Below, piece by piece: positions 1 to 10,736 of a stretch of 64,000 nucleotides of DNA. Numbering within the stretch: position 1 is the first letter of the stretch; each line of letters starts with the position of its first letter. Location: the NCBI GenBank assembly GCA_025201765.1, contig MU623476.1, forward strand, positions 1 to 64,000, given 5' to 3'. Origin of the DNA: Daldinia sp. FL1419. Its lineage: Eukaryota > Ascomycota > Sordariomycetes > Xylariales > Hypoxylaceae. The position numbers and the translations under genes were made by a program. The notes below the pieces were generated by a model. That model searched no databases. It was not told the origin of the DNA and saw nothing but the letters and a program-made list of their open reading frames with translations.

Positions 1-399
1 ATAAATTATATATTTTATTAAATAAAATAAATTATAATATTAATATTAATAATATTAAAAAAATTAATAAATTTTATTATTATTATTAAATTAAAAATAA
101 AATTCTATAATAATTTAAATTTAATTTAAAAGATTTTAATTTAGATTTTAATTATAAAATAATTGTTAATATTATATATTTTAATAAATATCTTATTTTA
201 TATATAATTAATATAGTTATTGGATTTTAAGCAATATATTTTATAAAAATAATTTTAATTAAAGAAATTTAGAAGATGTTCAAATAATGTTGAATTAATA
301 TTTACCTTGGATCTTTTAATATAATTATTTATAATATTAATATTAATTTTAATAGTATTAAGTTTAGGAATAAGGTATATATTATAAAAATTATTTATT

Positions 400-2945
400 A
401 TTAAATATTAGTAAAAGTTTATTAATTTATTAATAAGGTAAAAAAATATTATGATTTTATTTATAAAATTTATAAAATTATTATAGATGAATTTTAAGGT
501 TTTAATTTAAAAATATTATAATTATAAATGGTTATTAAGGTAATAAATAATATTATTAATTTAAATAACTTAATCTTTATTTTTTTAATCTTTAATATAT
601 ATTTTAGAATTAATATGGATTTATTATTTATTTTTTTTTAAATTATAAAAATATAAATTATTTAAAAGATAATAATTGAAATTAAAAAAATTAAGTTATA
701 ATGATTAATTAAAAATATTTTAAATATAAGAAATGGTTCAAATATTTAAAAAATTTTATTTATATTATTTTTAATAGGTAATAAAATTTTAGTTTATTAA
801 GAAAAGGGTAATTGGAAAGGTTTTTATAAGGTGATTGTAGTTATTAATAAGGATATAATTATTATTTTAAATATATTTAATAGAATGTTTATATTTAGGA
901 ATTTTTATGTTAAATTTTATGTGTAATTAAAGGAAGTATTTGTATTTGTTAAGTAATTAAGGTTTAAATTATTTAAATCTAATTTTAATCTTAATAATTA
1001 TAAGTTTATTTTAAAAAAAAAGTTTATGTATATTAATGATCTTTCTTATGTAATTATAGTATATTTTTTTAACAAAAAATAAACTAATTTTGTTTTAGTT
1101 TTTTAATTATAAATAAATAAAAAGATAATTATATTTAGAAAATTATATAAAGTATTAAATTTAAAAAAGTTGGATGCCTTATTTGAAGATGGTATTTTAT
1201 AATTAGAGATGTATAATTTAGTAATATATCAAAATATTATATTATTTAAGTTATAAATGATTTGTGAAATTAAAGGTAAAAATATTTTTTTTTTATATAA
1301 AAAATTGAGATTAGTAGTTTAAAATTATAGTAATTTTAATAAAAAATTTATTATAATTTATGTATTTATTATTTAGAGGGTTAGTTAATATTTTATATTA
1401 ATTTTAATATTATTTTTATGTTAATAAGGGATGAAAATTATAATATGAGATATTATTATGATATATATTCAGTTTAAAATATTAATATAATAAATAATTT
1501 ATATGTATTTATTAATTAAATTAAAAAATAAATATTTTGAAAGAATGTTGTTGCGTGTTGTAAAATTGTTATATGGATTTGTTGAATTTGGTATATATTA
1601 GTTTAAAATTTATTTTTAATATTATTAGTGCAAATTATATATAAGGTTTTTAATATTTGATTTTTGTTTGTTGATTATTGATTTAGAATTTTTTGGAATT
1701 ATTAATTTATAAATGGATGATATCTTTAATATTGGTATTATGGAATTTTTTATAATTGAAAATAAAGTACTTAACAAAACTGATATTAAAGTATATTTTT
1801 AAAAAATATTAGATAAGGGAATAGAGGATTTTAATAGTATTTGTATTATAATTTATAATAATAATTATAGAATTTCAATTATTTAGAAAGGTTAAATTAA
1901 GAAATTTGAATTATTAAATATTAAAATTACAGATATAATTAATAAATTTGTAGAGTAGAGGGTTTAAAAAGTTTATATTATTTTTATATATTAATTTAAA
2001 ATAGTTTTTAATTATTTAACTATTATTTAATATTAAAAACTAAAAATTAAAGAAATTAAAGCTTTAAATGTTAAAATTATTTGGTAAATGGATAATAAAA
2101 TTTGTAAATTTAAATATATTAAATTAAATTTTTAAAATTTTTATTTATATATTTTTATTAATAGTTTATTTATAAATAATAAGGATTTTAGTTTGTAAAT
2201 TGGATATATTATTATTTTAGGTAATAAGAAATTAATAAATTAGAATAATAAGGTTAAAATTATTGGTAATATAATCCATTAATTATTTATTAAATATAAA
2301 TACATCATTTATAATGTACTTATTAATAAAATATATAGTATAATCCAAAATTTCAATATAGGATATATTATATATTATATTATTAACATTATATTAAAAT
2401 ATTTCTTATTTCTTAAAATTCCTTTTGTTCTCTGTACCAACTTATTTTCCCTATATCAATACTTGATATAAATAGGTACTATTAATAAGAAAAAATTAAT
2501 AATAAATCTTATAATTTTAAAATAATTATATAAAAATAAAGAGATAGATAATATTTGTTAGATTTATGGAACTTATAATCCAATTAATATAATAATAAAA
2601 ACTTTCTTTAATAAAATTATAAAAATATTAGTAAAAGATAATTAAATTAATTTACATTTAAAAAATTAGGTAAAATAAAAAATTAATGATAGTTTATAAA
2701 TTATTATTTATAAAAAAAAAAAAAATAAGTGATAGTTATATGTTATTAAATATTATAAATCCCTATAATAAATAAAGGAGGTATTACATAATTAATATAT
2801 TATATATATAAAGATTTTAAACCTATTAAGCTTAAAGTAGATAGTTTTTTTCTTTAGGATTTATAAATATATAAGTCTTATTGTATTGTTTTATTTATTA
2901 CTTACTTTTGTTATTATTTCTCTTATACATACATTTAGCCCAACA
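400..2945 (+). mobile_element. Ty1/copia-type LTR retrotransposon relic, heavily mutated
   Basis: Translating the + strand through stop codons gives recognisable copia landmarks in the expected order integrase, reverse transcriptase, RNase H. A reverse-transcriptase KALYGL-like motif reads as KLLYGF at about 1564-1581, and the catalytic YVDD box reads as MDDI at about 1713-1724. The RNase H part is best kept, at about 2140-2690: a segment reading NNKDFS followed by IGYIII (about 2177-2213), a NIIH motif near 2258-2281, and VLCTNLFSLY near 2425-2455 that resembles the copia VLCTDSKSLY segment. Between 400 and 500 an integrase-like stretch may be present. The 5' part including gag and the 5' LTR is not in the window or not legible. 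The element is dead: stops and C-to-T changes throughout. Assignment to copia rather than gypsy rests on the domain order and the RNase H motifs. Confidence 0.65.
2771..2945 (+). repeat. possible polypurine tract and 3' LTR of the copia relic
   Basis: A purine run AATAAAGGAGG (2771-2781) sits about 90 bp after the RNase H relic, where a copia polypurine tract belongs. It is followed by TATTACATA, which could be a G-to-A mutated TGTTACATA LTR start at 2782. About 160 bp further on, the sequence ends in CCCAACA (2939-2945), a common LTR end. No second copy is available in the window for comparison, so the boundaries are only inferred. Confidence 0.25.
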
Positions 2946-4316
2946 CATAATAAAAATAATTATTAAATATTATTAACAATCTTTAAATAAACTTTTTAAA
3001 AACCTAAAAACCCTAAAAAAGCTGCAGTAAAACCTTACCAATTAATTTCCAAAATTACACCAAAAAATATAATTACACTTTTTGTACAATTCTCCATCTT
3101 TAACGAGCAAATTATTTTCATAATATGCAGCCACATTAAAATTATAATCTTAATATAATATAATATTAAAATATTATATTAAGTTTAAAATGTTATAATA
3201 ATTTTTAACAAAAAGACCAAAACATTTAAAAAAAATTAATAACAAAATAAAATCAAAAAAATATTAGAACACCTACAAATATATAAGTTTTTTTTTATTT
3301 AATATAATATATATATAAAAATAAAATAGATTTTTTAAAACAATACTAAACTATAAATATAATAAATATAATAATATTATATTATAATATTATAAAACAC
3401 AAATAAAATATATAAAAAGAATTAAAATTAACCAAAAAAAACTACAAATTAATAATATTATTTTAAACTATTTTAAAAAACAAATATAATATTATAATAT
3501 TAAAAAAAAAGTTACAAAAATAAAAATAAATAATAATTTTTTATAAAAATATAAAATTATTTATACATATTTATATTTTATATAAATTATATATACCCTA
3601 ACCCTTTCCTGGAATAATCTTTTTACAATATAATAATATTTTTATTAATTATTAAAAAAAAATAATGAAATTATTTTAGATTTTATTATTACCTTATATT
3701 TAAATTATTATTATATTATTTTATATAATTAATATTATAATATATAAAATATTTTTTTATATTAAAGTTTAATTATTTTTATTAAAAAGTAAGTTTTAAT
3801 AGGAATATAGGGTAAAATTAAAGTTATAATAATATAATTTATTTAAATAGGTTATGAATAGGTTTTTTCTGGAATATGGTTCTTACCCAGAATAAATATT
3901 AAGAGATGGATTAGATACCTATAATATATTCTAGGTAAATCGGGGTAGTAATAAATAAATAAATAAATAATATTATACGTTTTAGATTCGCCTGTCAGCT
4001 TTATTTGGGGGGGTGTATTGGATTAATAAACCTAAAAATAACATGGAAATTTTTTTTCCCTTATAATAATTCCATAAAAAGTCTCACCACTTTATTCTAA
4101 AATTTTAAGAATAATAATAACAACTTAAATTCTACAATCATAATTTTTCCCTATGTATTGTGTGACAGATATGCACAGCCAAGTAAGCTAGCACCACGAC
4201 AGGGGTGAGTAGGATTCTCTGTAAGTTTACTATGTACACGTAGCTGCACATAAATAAATAGCTGGGTTGAAGGAGTTCGTTGAAGTAAAGGAATCATTCT
4301 TCATTCAACTATCGCA

Positions 4317-5353
4317 ATGTCGAGCTCACTCTGGACCTTGTGGCAGCAATGCTACCCGCCCGCGCCGACCTTCACGGAGAAGGATCTCGCACTGGGGAGT
4401 CAAGTGGGCAAAGTGTTCATCATCACCGGCGCCAATTCTGGTATATCATGAATATACGAGGGCGGCTGACCAGATGTACTGACGGGCTCGCAGGTATCGG
4501 CCTAGATCTGGTGAAATTTCTCTATCCCACAGGTGCCACGATATATCTCGCCAGTCGCTCTCTCGAAAAAAGCTACAAGGTCATCGAGGAGGTATCTTCC
4601 ATCTCCCCTGCCCCGGCAACCCCGGCTACGCTCAAGGCCCTCCGCCTAGACCTCTTAGATTTGACCACCGTCAAACCCGCCGCGTCATCCTTCGCCGCGC
4701 AAGAAAGCCGCCTCGATATCATCTGGCACAACGCCGGCTACGGCCACGCACCCGGCAGCCAAACGAAGCAGGGGCTGGAGGCCCACACTGGCGCGCACTG
4801 TGTTGCCCCACTCCTCTTCACCCAGGAGCTTCTTCCGCAGCTGCAGGAAGCGGCCAAGACGGCACCCAAGGATAGCGTGCGCGTCATCTGGACTGGCTCC
4901 ATTCGGATAGACATTAATTCACCCGTAGGCGGCGGCATCGACGACTATGCCCGCTTTGAAAAGCCGACCACGAACCTGGAGGTGAACTACGCCATTTCGA
5001 AAGTCGGGAACTATTTCTTGGCCGTGGAAGGGGCTAAACGCTGGGGCAAGGACGGGATTATCAGCGTGTGCCACAACCCTGGGAATTTATACACGCCCAT
5101 CTGGGACGTTATTAGCTGGTGGTATGTAGCGCTTCTCAGGTTGTTTGTCTTGCATCCGTCGAAGTACGGAGCATACACTATGCTGTATTCTGGGTTCTCG
5201 CCCGATGTTAATGAGAGCACGAATGGAGCCTATATCTGGCCCTGGGGGAGGATCCGACCTATTGGACGGAGTGATATTTTGCAGGCGGCGTCTGAGGGCA
5301 AAGCAACAGAGTTTTGGGAGTGGTGCGAGAAGAAATGGAAGCAGTATGCTTAA
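4317..5353 (+). CDS. short-chain dehydrogenase/reductase (SDR), 327 aa
   Basis: Two exons, 4317-4440 and 4494-5353, separated by a 53-bp GT-AG intron; splicing restores the nucleotide-binding motif TGANSGIG (residues 37-44), which the unspliced frame destroys. The HNAG motif is near residue 121 and the catalytic YxxxK is YAISK (Tyr207, Lys211), with a Ser at about 177. These mark an NAD(P)-dependent SDR of the retinol-dehydrogenase/WWOX-like type common in fungi. The ATG at 4317 is chosen because it gives the usual N-terminal lead into the Rossmann fold. A hydrophobic stretch near residues 250-265 may be a membrane contact. The substrate cannot be told from sequence. It is the first gene beside the RIP block, and its coding sequence shows no RIP damage. 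Confidence 0.85.
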
Positions 5354-5788
5354 GATGAGCGCATTATACCCCAGCTTCGACCGCGTCGTACGGAACAATA
5401 TGACATCGTATATTTGAGAAGACAAATATATAATTAGCTTAGGTAGGTAGTTAACAGTTTAAATAGATCTTCGGTTGCATTGATGCGAGTTGTAGTAAAT
5501 CATATACTTCAATACACGATCAAGAAAGGGGTTAAGATGCAAACACAAGTTAGGAGGAAGTAAGTCACGAATGTAATATTTATATGAACATTTCTAACCC
5601 GTAGAAATTAATAACACGGCACTAGTCAAAATACCTTTTTTAGCCTTACATAGGTAGGTAGTGTAGTATTATAAACAAACATCCGCATCCTGGCGTTACA
5701 CAAGATCACCGTGCCAAGTACGATTTCTTCGGCACAACCCCTTTTAGCGCAGCCCGTATATAATTACAACCCTCAGCCCGCCACTCCA
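5354..5788. other. intergenic region between convergent genes
   Basis: This 0.4-kb stretch lies between the 3' ends of the SDR and DUF8021 genes. It holds TAGGTAGGTA runs near 5440 and 5652. No further gene is seen. Confidence 0.5.
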
Positions 5789-6697
5789 TCAGTATCCCCG
5801 CATAGACAACCTAGGCTTCTCAAACGCACGCAAGCGCCTGAACCTCGAGCTAGGAGGCGGAGGGGGGAAAGTTCCATTGAAGCCGCAGCCGGCCTCGACG
5901 CACGAAGAAACAGTGTGGATGTATCTGATCTCGCCGGACTCGACGCGGAACATGTGGCTGTCGGGCATCGGCTTGTCTCCTTGCGACCTATCGAGCCCGG
6001 GGAAGCCGAGGTAAATGTCGACGACGCCCATGACTTCGTCCACGACGTACCGGCGGTTGGTAACTACGAGTGTTGATGGTAGGCCTGCGAGTGTGCATGA
6101 GTCTCCAGTCATGTTAAGTGGTGCCGTCGATGCGCCTCCTTCGAGTCTGGAGCAGGGGACACCAAAAGGTACCGTGACGTTCTCGTTCTTGAATCTGTTG
6201 AAGTAGGCGTCACCGGCGGCTTGGATCACTTCACGGGTATCTCTCTTGTCTTCGGGGATAGGATCCCATTTCTCCTGGGAGTTCCAGTACAAGTACCCGG
6301 TTGCGTTAAAAGCCCAATCTCCGGTATCCGTAACAATCGACTCGATCAGCGAGATCTTGCTATCGTTGTTGAAGAGGATACGCGTGCCGATGACATACTG
6401 GTGCGGATTGCTAGCAGCGATGAGCTCAGTGAATGTTGCGCAGTTGACCGTATCGTGGATGCTACGGTTGTGATCGATCTTAATAGCTTCCGATAGGACA
6501 CCGTCACTGATAGACTTGGGGATTTCGTTCTCGGTGTAAGTGACGTTGGGAGCTGCTAGTGACGCAATGTCGTCGCTAGATCCAGCGGCTTGGGCTGCAA
6601 CGTATTTATCGGTAGCTCCGACGAGGAAGTCTCTCGTACATGCGGCCGAAGCCGATGCAGAGAATAAGAGCCACCCTAGCAGAGCTGAGGTAGCCAT
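5789..6697 (-). CDS. secreted DUF8021-domain protein, 302 aa
   Basis: A single-exon gene on the minus strand. The chosen start (6697) gives an N-terminus MATSALLGWLLFSASASAAC that is a clear signal peptide; the frame is open to 6721, but the eight extra residues would precede the signal. The mature part contains segments typical of the fungal DUF8021 family: YTENEIPKSI, KIDHNRSI, CATFTELI and YVIGTRILF. Several N-glycosylation sequons (NVT, NRS, NAT, NMT, NGT) and paired Cys fit an extracellular protein. The C-terminus after GCGFNGTF runs into a Pro-rich, Arg-rich tail of about 30 residues that looks less conserved. The function of the family is unknown to me. Confidence 0.85.
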   Translation of the reverse strand: MATSALLGWLLFSASASAACTRDFLVGATDKYVAAQAAGSSDDIASLAAPNVTYTENEIPKSISDGVLSEAIKIDHNRSIHDTVNCATFTELIAASNPHQYVIGTRILFNNDSKISLIESIVTDTGDWAFNATGYLYWNSQEKWDPIPEDKRDTREVIQAAGDAYFNRFKNENVTVPFGVPCSRLEGGASTAPLNMTGDSCTLAGLPSTLVVTNRRYVVDEVMGVVDIYLGFPGLDRSQGDKPMPDSHMFRVESGEIRYIHTVSSCVEAGCGFNGTFPPPPPSSRFRRLRAFEKPRLSMRGY

Positions 6698-6721
6698 ATT
6701 CCTATTTTGTGTCTTCGACAA

Positions 6722-7883
6722 TAATCAACGAGTGTAAGATGCTATCCAATCCGTCATTAACGACAGCAGCCAAATAAGCCTTCTCTACGCATGTTTCGAA
6801 GTGGAAGCTATTACTATTATATACACCTACATACAGCCTCTTTTCTATACCTTGGTTAATGGAGATCTCCCACTATTCAGGTAAATCAAAACAGGCTATT
6901 ATGCTCTACCTATCCTAAACTACCCAACCCTGCTGCTGCACTCAACCTCGACAAAATATCAAGTCTTTAATAAAATTTTATATTACAGTAGCAATCGCCG
7001 ACGTTACCTAAACCCTCCCCCCTGAGGCTCCGCCAGCCGTCAGTGGGCGCATACATGGCCACCCGATAAATTGCATGCACGCGAATCTCTCGGCACTTAC
7101 GGAATCGTGGGGTATGACGTATAAAATCCACTCTATCCGGCACCAAAGTGAGGAGGTGGAGGTGATTTTTATATAAGAAGTGTCTAATGCCTACGTACGT
7201 TGTGGTTCTAGACTGAAGTGTCGGGATAGCCTGCATGGCTATACAGGACATAACCGAGGCCCTCAAATTTGATGCTAATAATAGAGAGCACTCCGTTTTC
7301 CCACCAACTTGGCCACCGACGATCACGTTACTTCGTAATCGCTGGATCATCATGGTGCAGCCAAGGGAAGCTGAGGGATAACAAGGCGTTAAGCCGCCTT
7401 AGCACCGGTGAGTCGACTTGTACCTTACGTCGAATGTGAAGATGGACAGAAAAACATGTAATGGCTCTGTAATAATAATACCGACCTAGGTATCTAAGGT
7501 ATATTCGTATATTAGGCACTCAAGGTCGATTTATGTCGTATATTTTATATGCCAGCAAAATAAAGAATGTTGTCACTTTGGGGGTTGTTCCTGGGCTAGA
7601 TACCTAACCTGACGTACGAGATAGAAATGCCAAACACACGTAATCGCTTGAAGGAATCGGTAGTTTATTCCTTATTTACTCGTGAGCTTTCTTATGCATC
7701 TCTCTAGACCACCTAATACATCGAGTAGGATAGCGAATACATCTTGATATGTGCTTCCTACCTGATCGTTGGTCAAGTATACGTCGGCCCTAGGACGATC
7801 ATAAAACGTCCCGTCAACTAATTCCTATACAGTCATTTGATATCTTTACCTTTTTTCTTCCCTCAGAATATTACCTTTCCTCT
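6722..7883. other. intergenic region, 1.2 kb
   Basis: Only short overlapping ORFs on both strands (up to 128 codons at 6967-7353, minus) with no recognisable motif. A GACCTAGGTA near-copy of the dispersed palindrome is near 7483. I see no convincing gene. Confidence 0.4.
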
Positions 7884-10736
7884 CTATGGAATACAGAAAT
7901 CGATCCAGCTACCTAAGTAGTCCAGCCGATTACGGCTACTATCTGCGAATTCGTGTTCTCTATATATCTCTTCGAATTCCTTATAGTTCAGTCTGCCCCA
8001 GCCGCCTCGTTCCCTTGCTTCTTGTTCAGCAAGATCAAGGCGCTTCCATGTCATCAATGTGGAATGTGATATGTGGTCCGGTGCGTCGGGATCAACAATT
8101 TTTGATTCGGTGGCTTCCTCGTTATTGGACGTGCCGGTGCCATTAAATAGTTTTCTGAATTGAGTGGTGCTTTCTGTTTGGGATATGATACGGCTAGATG
8201 ATGTTTGTGTTATGCTGTTAGGTCGGTTCTGGGGTAGAGTAGGGTCGCGGTATTCTGCGGGCTCTGAGGCGCTGGACTCGTTTGGCGGAAGATTTGCCTC
8301 ATTGATAACCTCTTTACTATCCTCGTCTTGTGCCTCTGCAGCCGGACGTGATGCGTTGTCTATGCCAGAATTATGAACGCTATAACCACTAGTTGAAAGC
8401 AGTTCGGCTAAGCTTCTCTGCGAAATCGGAGGGCTACCTGATGGAGAACGTGCTTGTGGCTTGTCCGCTGGTTGGTCTACTGATTCCTCATCTTCGCTTT
8501 CGAGTTCGATTGAGCTTAAGAGCTCCCGGTACTTTTCACGCTGTTCTTTCGTTTCCGCTGCCTGGACGGCGAGGTCCTCTTTCTTCTTGAAGATCTCGTC
8601 TAGAAGTTCATTGAAAGCTTGCTGTGTGACTTGATAAAGAATTTCTTTACCAGCGTCTCGCTCGGCATCAGGGATTTCCATTCCTCCCCACCTCTCCGGT
8701 ACACTTCTCGAAGAAGTAGATGGGTTAGATCTAGTTTCAAAATCGTCCGCGTCTTCAGCAAAGCGAACCTTGGAGGATGACCTTGACCGCGGAGAGAGGA
8801 AATGGGGCGCTGACTTGGATGACTCGGCGATACCGTTCAGATTCAACAGCACGTCCTGGTTTTCATCCCATCCCTGCGGAGGCGTAGCACCTTCTTCCTC
8901 ATCGAGATAAAACTGGCGTCGCTTCCACCTCTCAAGAAGTTTTCTTCTGGCAAGCACCCTTTTCCGCTTATCGACACCTGATCGCTGACCGCTCACTACC
9001 ATTGCTTGATGTTGAGCTCTGAGCTGGCTTTCCGTAGGTAATGTATTAGTAAATCGGCTGGCATCGGGAATGGCTCGGCTGGGAGTTGGCTCCGCGGTTT
9101 CGCTCGGTGGGTTTGGGTTAGTAGGTTCGCCCTCACCAGTTTCATCGGCGTCGTCATCCTCGGGCTCGCTCTGTCCATCCTCATCAGATGAAGCGGTCTC
9201 AGACCCGCTGAGATAACGCAGACGCTGATCTTCCCGATATATTGACTCGAGGATATCAGTGATGGGCGGGTTGTCACCTGAGAGTAACGATGCTAATTCT
9301 ACCGTGGTATGAGGAGGATTGATTATTCCAGACCAGTAACGAATATCTTCGCCGGGTGACTGGGTCATCCTGGATGATCCAAACGACTCTGTAAAGAGGC
9401 TCTGGCTAGCATCTCTGGCAAATAAGTTGCTCAAGATCTCTTCGCGGCCACCTGTATCTAGTTTGTCTTCGTTGATAACTCCTTTGCCGTCGTTGATTTC
9501 GACCTCTCCGTTAGAACGAAATGTTTTGCCTTCCATCGGTCTTGAATGATCGGCCGAGGGGACCCTACCCTCTCGACCAAAAAGACTACTCAAGGGTTGT
9601 CTGCCGTTAATGAGTTGCTGAGCTTCGGTTGTCGTCATCATATGATCATCGAGGCCGTCGAGAATGTCCTTATGCATTTGCTTATACAGCACATAATAAG
9701 CTCGGAACATACGCAAGAAGTCTCTTCGGCTAACATAGCCGTCGCCGTCAATATCGTAGCCATCAAACGTACGCTTGAGTTTGTCCTTTCTCTTCCTGTA
9801 TGATACGCCATGTAGAAACTCTTCGAATCCGATAAGGTCGTCATGGTTGGTGTCGTAAAACGCAAACATACGATCGTGAATCAGGTTGGGTGCAGCGTGC
9901 CGGTAACCGCCAGATGGGACAAGGCATCGTTCGAAAGTCTTGCGATCCATGGCTAAGCCTAGACTATTAGGATCATCTCTCCATTCCGTGTTGGCCATGA
10001 AAGTCCACTGCTCCCAGAAAGCATCAAGCTCGACGCGTTCAAAACCGGTTTCTTGGGACCATTTGGCAATCAAATACCGTGGAATATTACGCATAGAGTT
10101 ATCAGGGTCTCCTGGATACCAAGCCGGTTGTACATGTCGAGTTCCGAAGGGCGGAGCGGGTATTTTGACTTTATAGAAGACGTGAGTTTTATTGTGCAGT
10201 CCCTGAGATTCGCATACCTCGCATAGGTCAAAATCAGCGCAGTTGGCACAGCGATATCGAATACCACGGATGGGAACCATGCCACAACCATTGCATTGAC
10301 AGCCACGGTGAACATAAGCGTTGCGTCTGGCGTTATCCTCCGAGACGCGGAATAACAGGGTAACAATATTCTCGCCGGTCCGCTGGCGCGGGGCTTGGCT
10401 GCTGTCGTTGTACCATTCGGATGGAGTCTGCTCATCGGCGACAACACCATTATCTACCTCTTGGAAAGGAATATCACCAGCGTCATTCTCGTCGCCGTGG
10501 GATTCGGATTCGGAGGTGTCTTCATGACGGTGGGATGCACGACCAGGTCGTCTGACAGCGTTACGACGATGTAAACCAGAACCTGTTATAGCAGTATCGG
10601 ACTCTGAAGCGCGGTTACGGGTTTGGCGATAGTAATAGAAACCCAAGGAAGCCGCTGCGATGGTAGAAACCACAGCGATAGTCACTCGGGGGCGCGTCAA
10701 GGCTGAGGACAGTGCTGAAGAGGATAAAGATGCCAT
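7884..10736 (-). CDS. membrane-anchored ZZ zinc-finger and EF-hand protein, 950 aa
   Basis: A long uninterrupted minus-strand frame. A single membrane segment lies at residues about 17-36, followed by a charged region. A ZZ-type zinc finger spans about 143-190 (Cys pairs CQCNGC, CANC, CEVC and a His-rich end). Two EF-hand loops follow, DTNHDDLIGFEE (about 295-306) and DIDGDGYVSRRD (about 328-339). Residues about 490-800 are acidic and Ser-rich, probably disordered, including a basic stretch KRKRVLARRKLLERWKRR. The last 50 residues (LNYKEFEEIYRE region) look conserved again. The arrangement suggests a calcium-responsive adaptor held at a membrane with most of the protein in the cytosol. It belongs to a fungal ZZ/EF-hand family of unknown role. 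No intron is needed in 2.85 kb. Confidence 0.85.
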   Translation of the reverse strand: MASLSSSALSSALTRPRVTIAVVSTIAAASLGFYYYRQTRNRASESDTAITGSGLHRRNAVRRPGRASHRHEDTSESESHGDENDAGDIPFQEVDNGVVADEQTPSEWYNDSSQAPRQRTGENIVTLLFRVSEDNARRNAYVHRGCQCNGCGMVPIRGIRYRCANCADFDLCEVCESQGLHNKTHVFYKVKIPAPPFGTRHVQPAWYPGDPDNSMRNIPRYLIAKWSQETGFERVELDAFWEQWTFMANTEWRDDPNSLGLAMDRKTFERCLVPSGGYRHAAPNLIHDRMFAFYDTNHDDLIGFEEFLHGVSYRKRKDKLKRTFDGYDIDGDGYVSRRDFLRMFRAYYVLYKQMHKDILDGLDDHMMTTTEAQQLINGRQPLSSLFGREGRVPSADHSRPMEGKTFRSNGEVEINDGKGVINEDKLDTGGREEILSNLFARDASQSLFTESFGSSRMTQSPGEDIRYWSGIINPPHTTVELASLLSGDNPPITDILESIYREDQRLRYLSGSETASSDEDGQSEPEDDDADETGEGEPTNPNPPSETAEPTPSRAIPDASRFTNTLPTESQLRAQHQAMVVSGQRSGVDKRKRVLARRKLLERWKRRQFYLDEEEGATPPQGWDENQDVLLNLNGIAESSKSAPHFLSPRSRSSSKVRFAEDADDFETRSNPSTSSRSVPERWGGMEIPDAERDAGKEILYQVTQQAFNELLDEIFKKKEDLAVQAAETKEQREKYRELLSSIELESEDEESVDQPADKPQARSPSGSPPISQRSLAELLSTSGYSVHNSGIDNASRPAAEAQDEDSKEVINEANLPPNESSASEPAEYRDPTLPQNRPNSITQTSSSRIISQTESTTQFRKLFNGTGTSNNEEATESKIVDPDAPDHISHSTLMTWKRLDLAEQEARERGGWGRLNYKEFEEIYREHEFADSSRNRLDYLGSWIDFCIP

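Larger units (their letters stand above)
1..4150. repeat. AT-rich RIP-degraded repeat block
   Basis: This block is almost pure A+T, with sudden transition to normal-GC gene-bearing DNA after about position 4150. No open reading frame of useful length survives in any frame. Large stretches lack C altogether on the + strand (for example 841-900 and 3781-3840) while keeping G, and 2930-3600 shows the opposite (C kept, G scarce). Loss of C on one strand or the other is the footprint of C-to-T repeat-induced point mutation, known in Pezizomycotina. A copia-type retrotransposon relic can be read inside it. A (AAAT)n-like tract lies at about 3953-3970. The rest (about 2950-4150) I could not assign. 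Confidence 0.85.

Noticed and set aside
3596..3610. CCCTAACCCT resembling a telomere repeat at the edge of the AT block
   Set aside because: Only one and a half TAACCC units; no array, and genes and repeats continue on both sides.
1..4150. Mitochondrial DNA insertion as source of the AT-rich block
   Set aside because: The strand-specific loss of C or G and the copia motifs fit RIP of a retrotransposon better; no mitochondrial gene motif was seen.
4340..4493. Unspliced SDR start at 4340 (337 codons open frame)
   Set aside because: It lacks the TGxxxGxG motif, which appears only with the ATG at 4317 and removal of the 53-bp intron.
5711..6737. Several + strand ORFs opposite the DUF8021 gene
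   Set aside because: They are antisense shadows of a well-supported coding frame.
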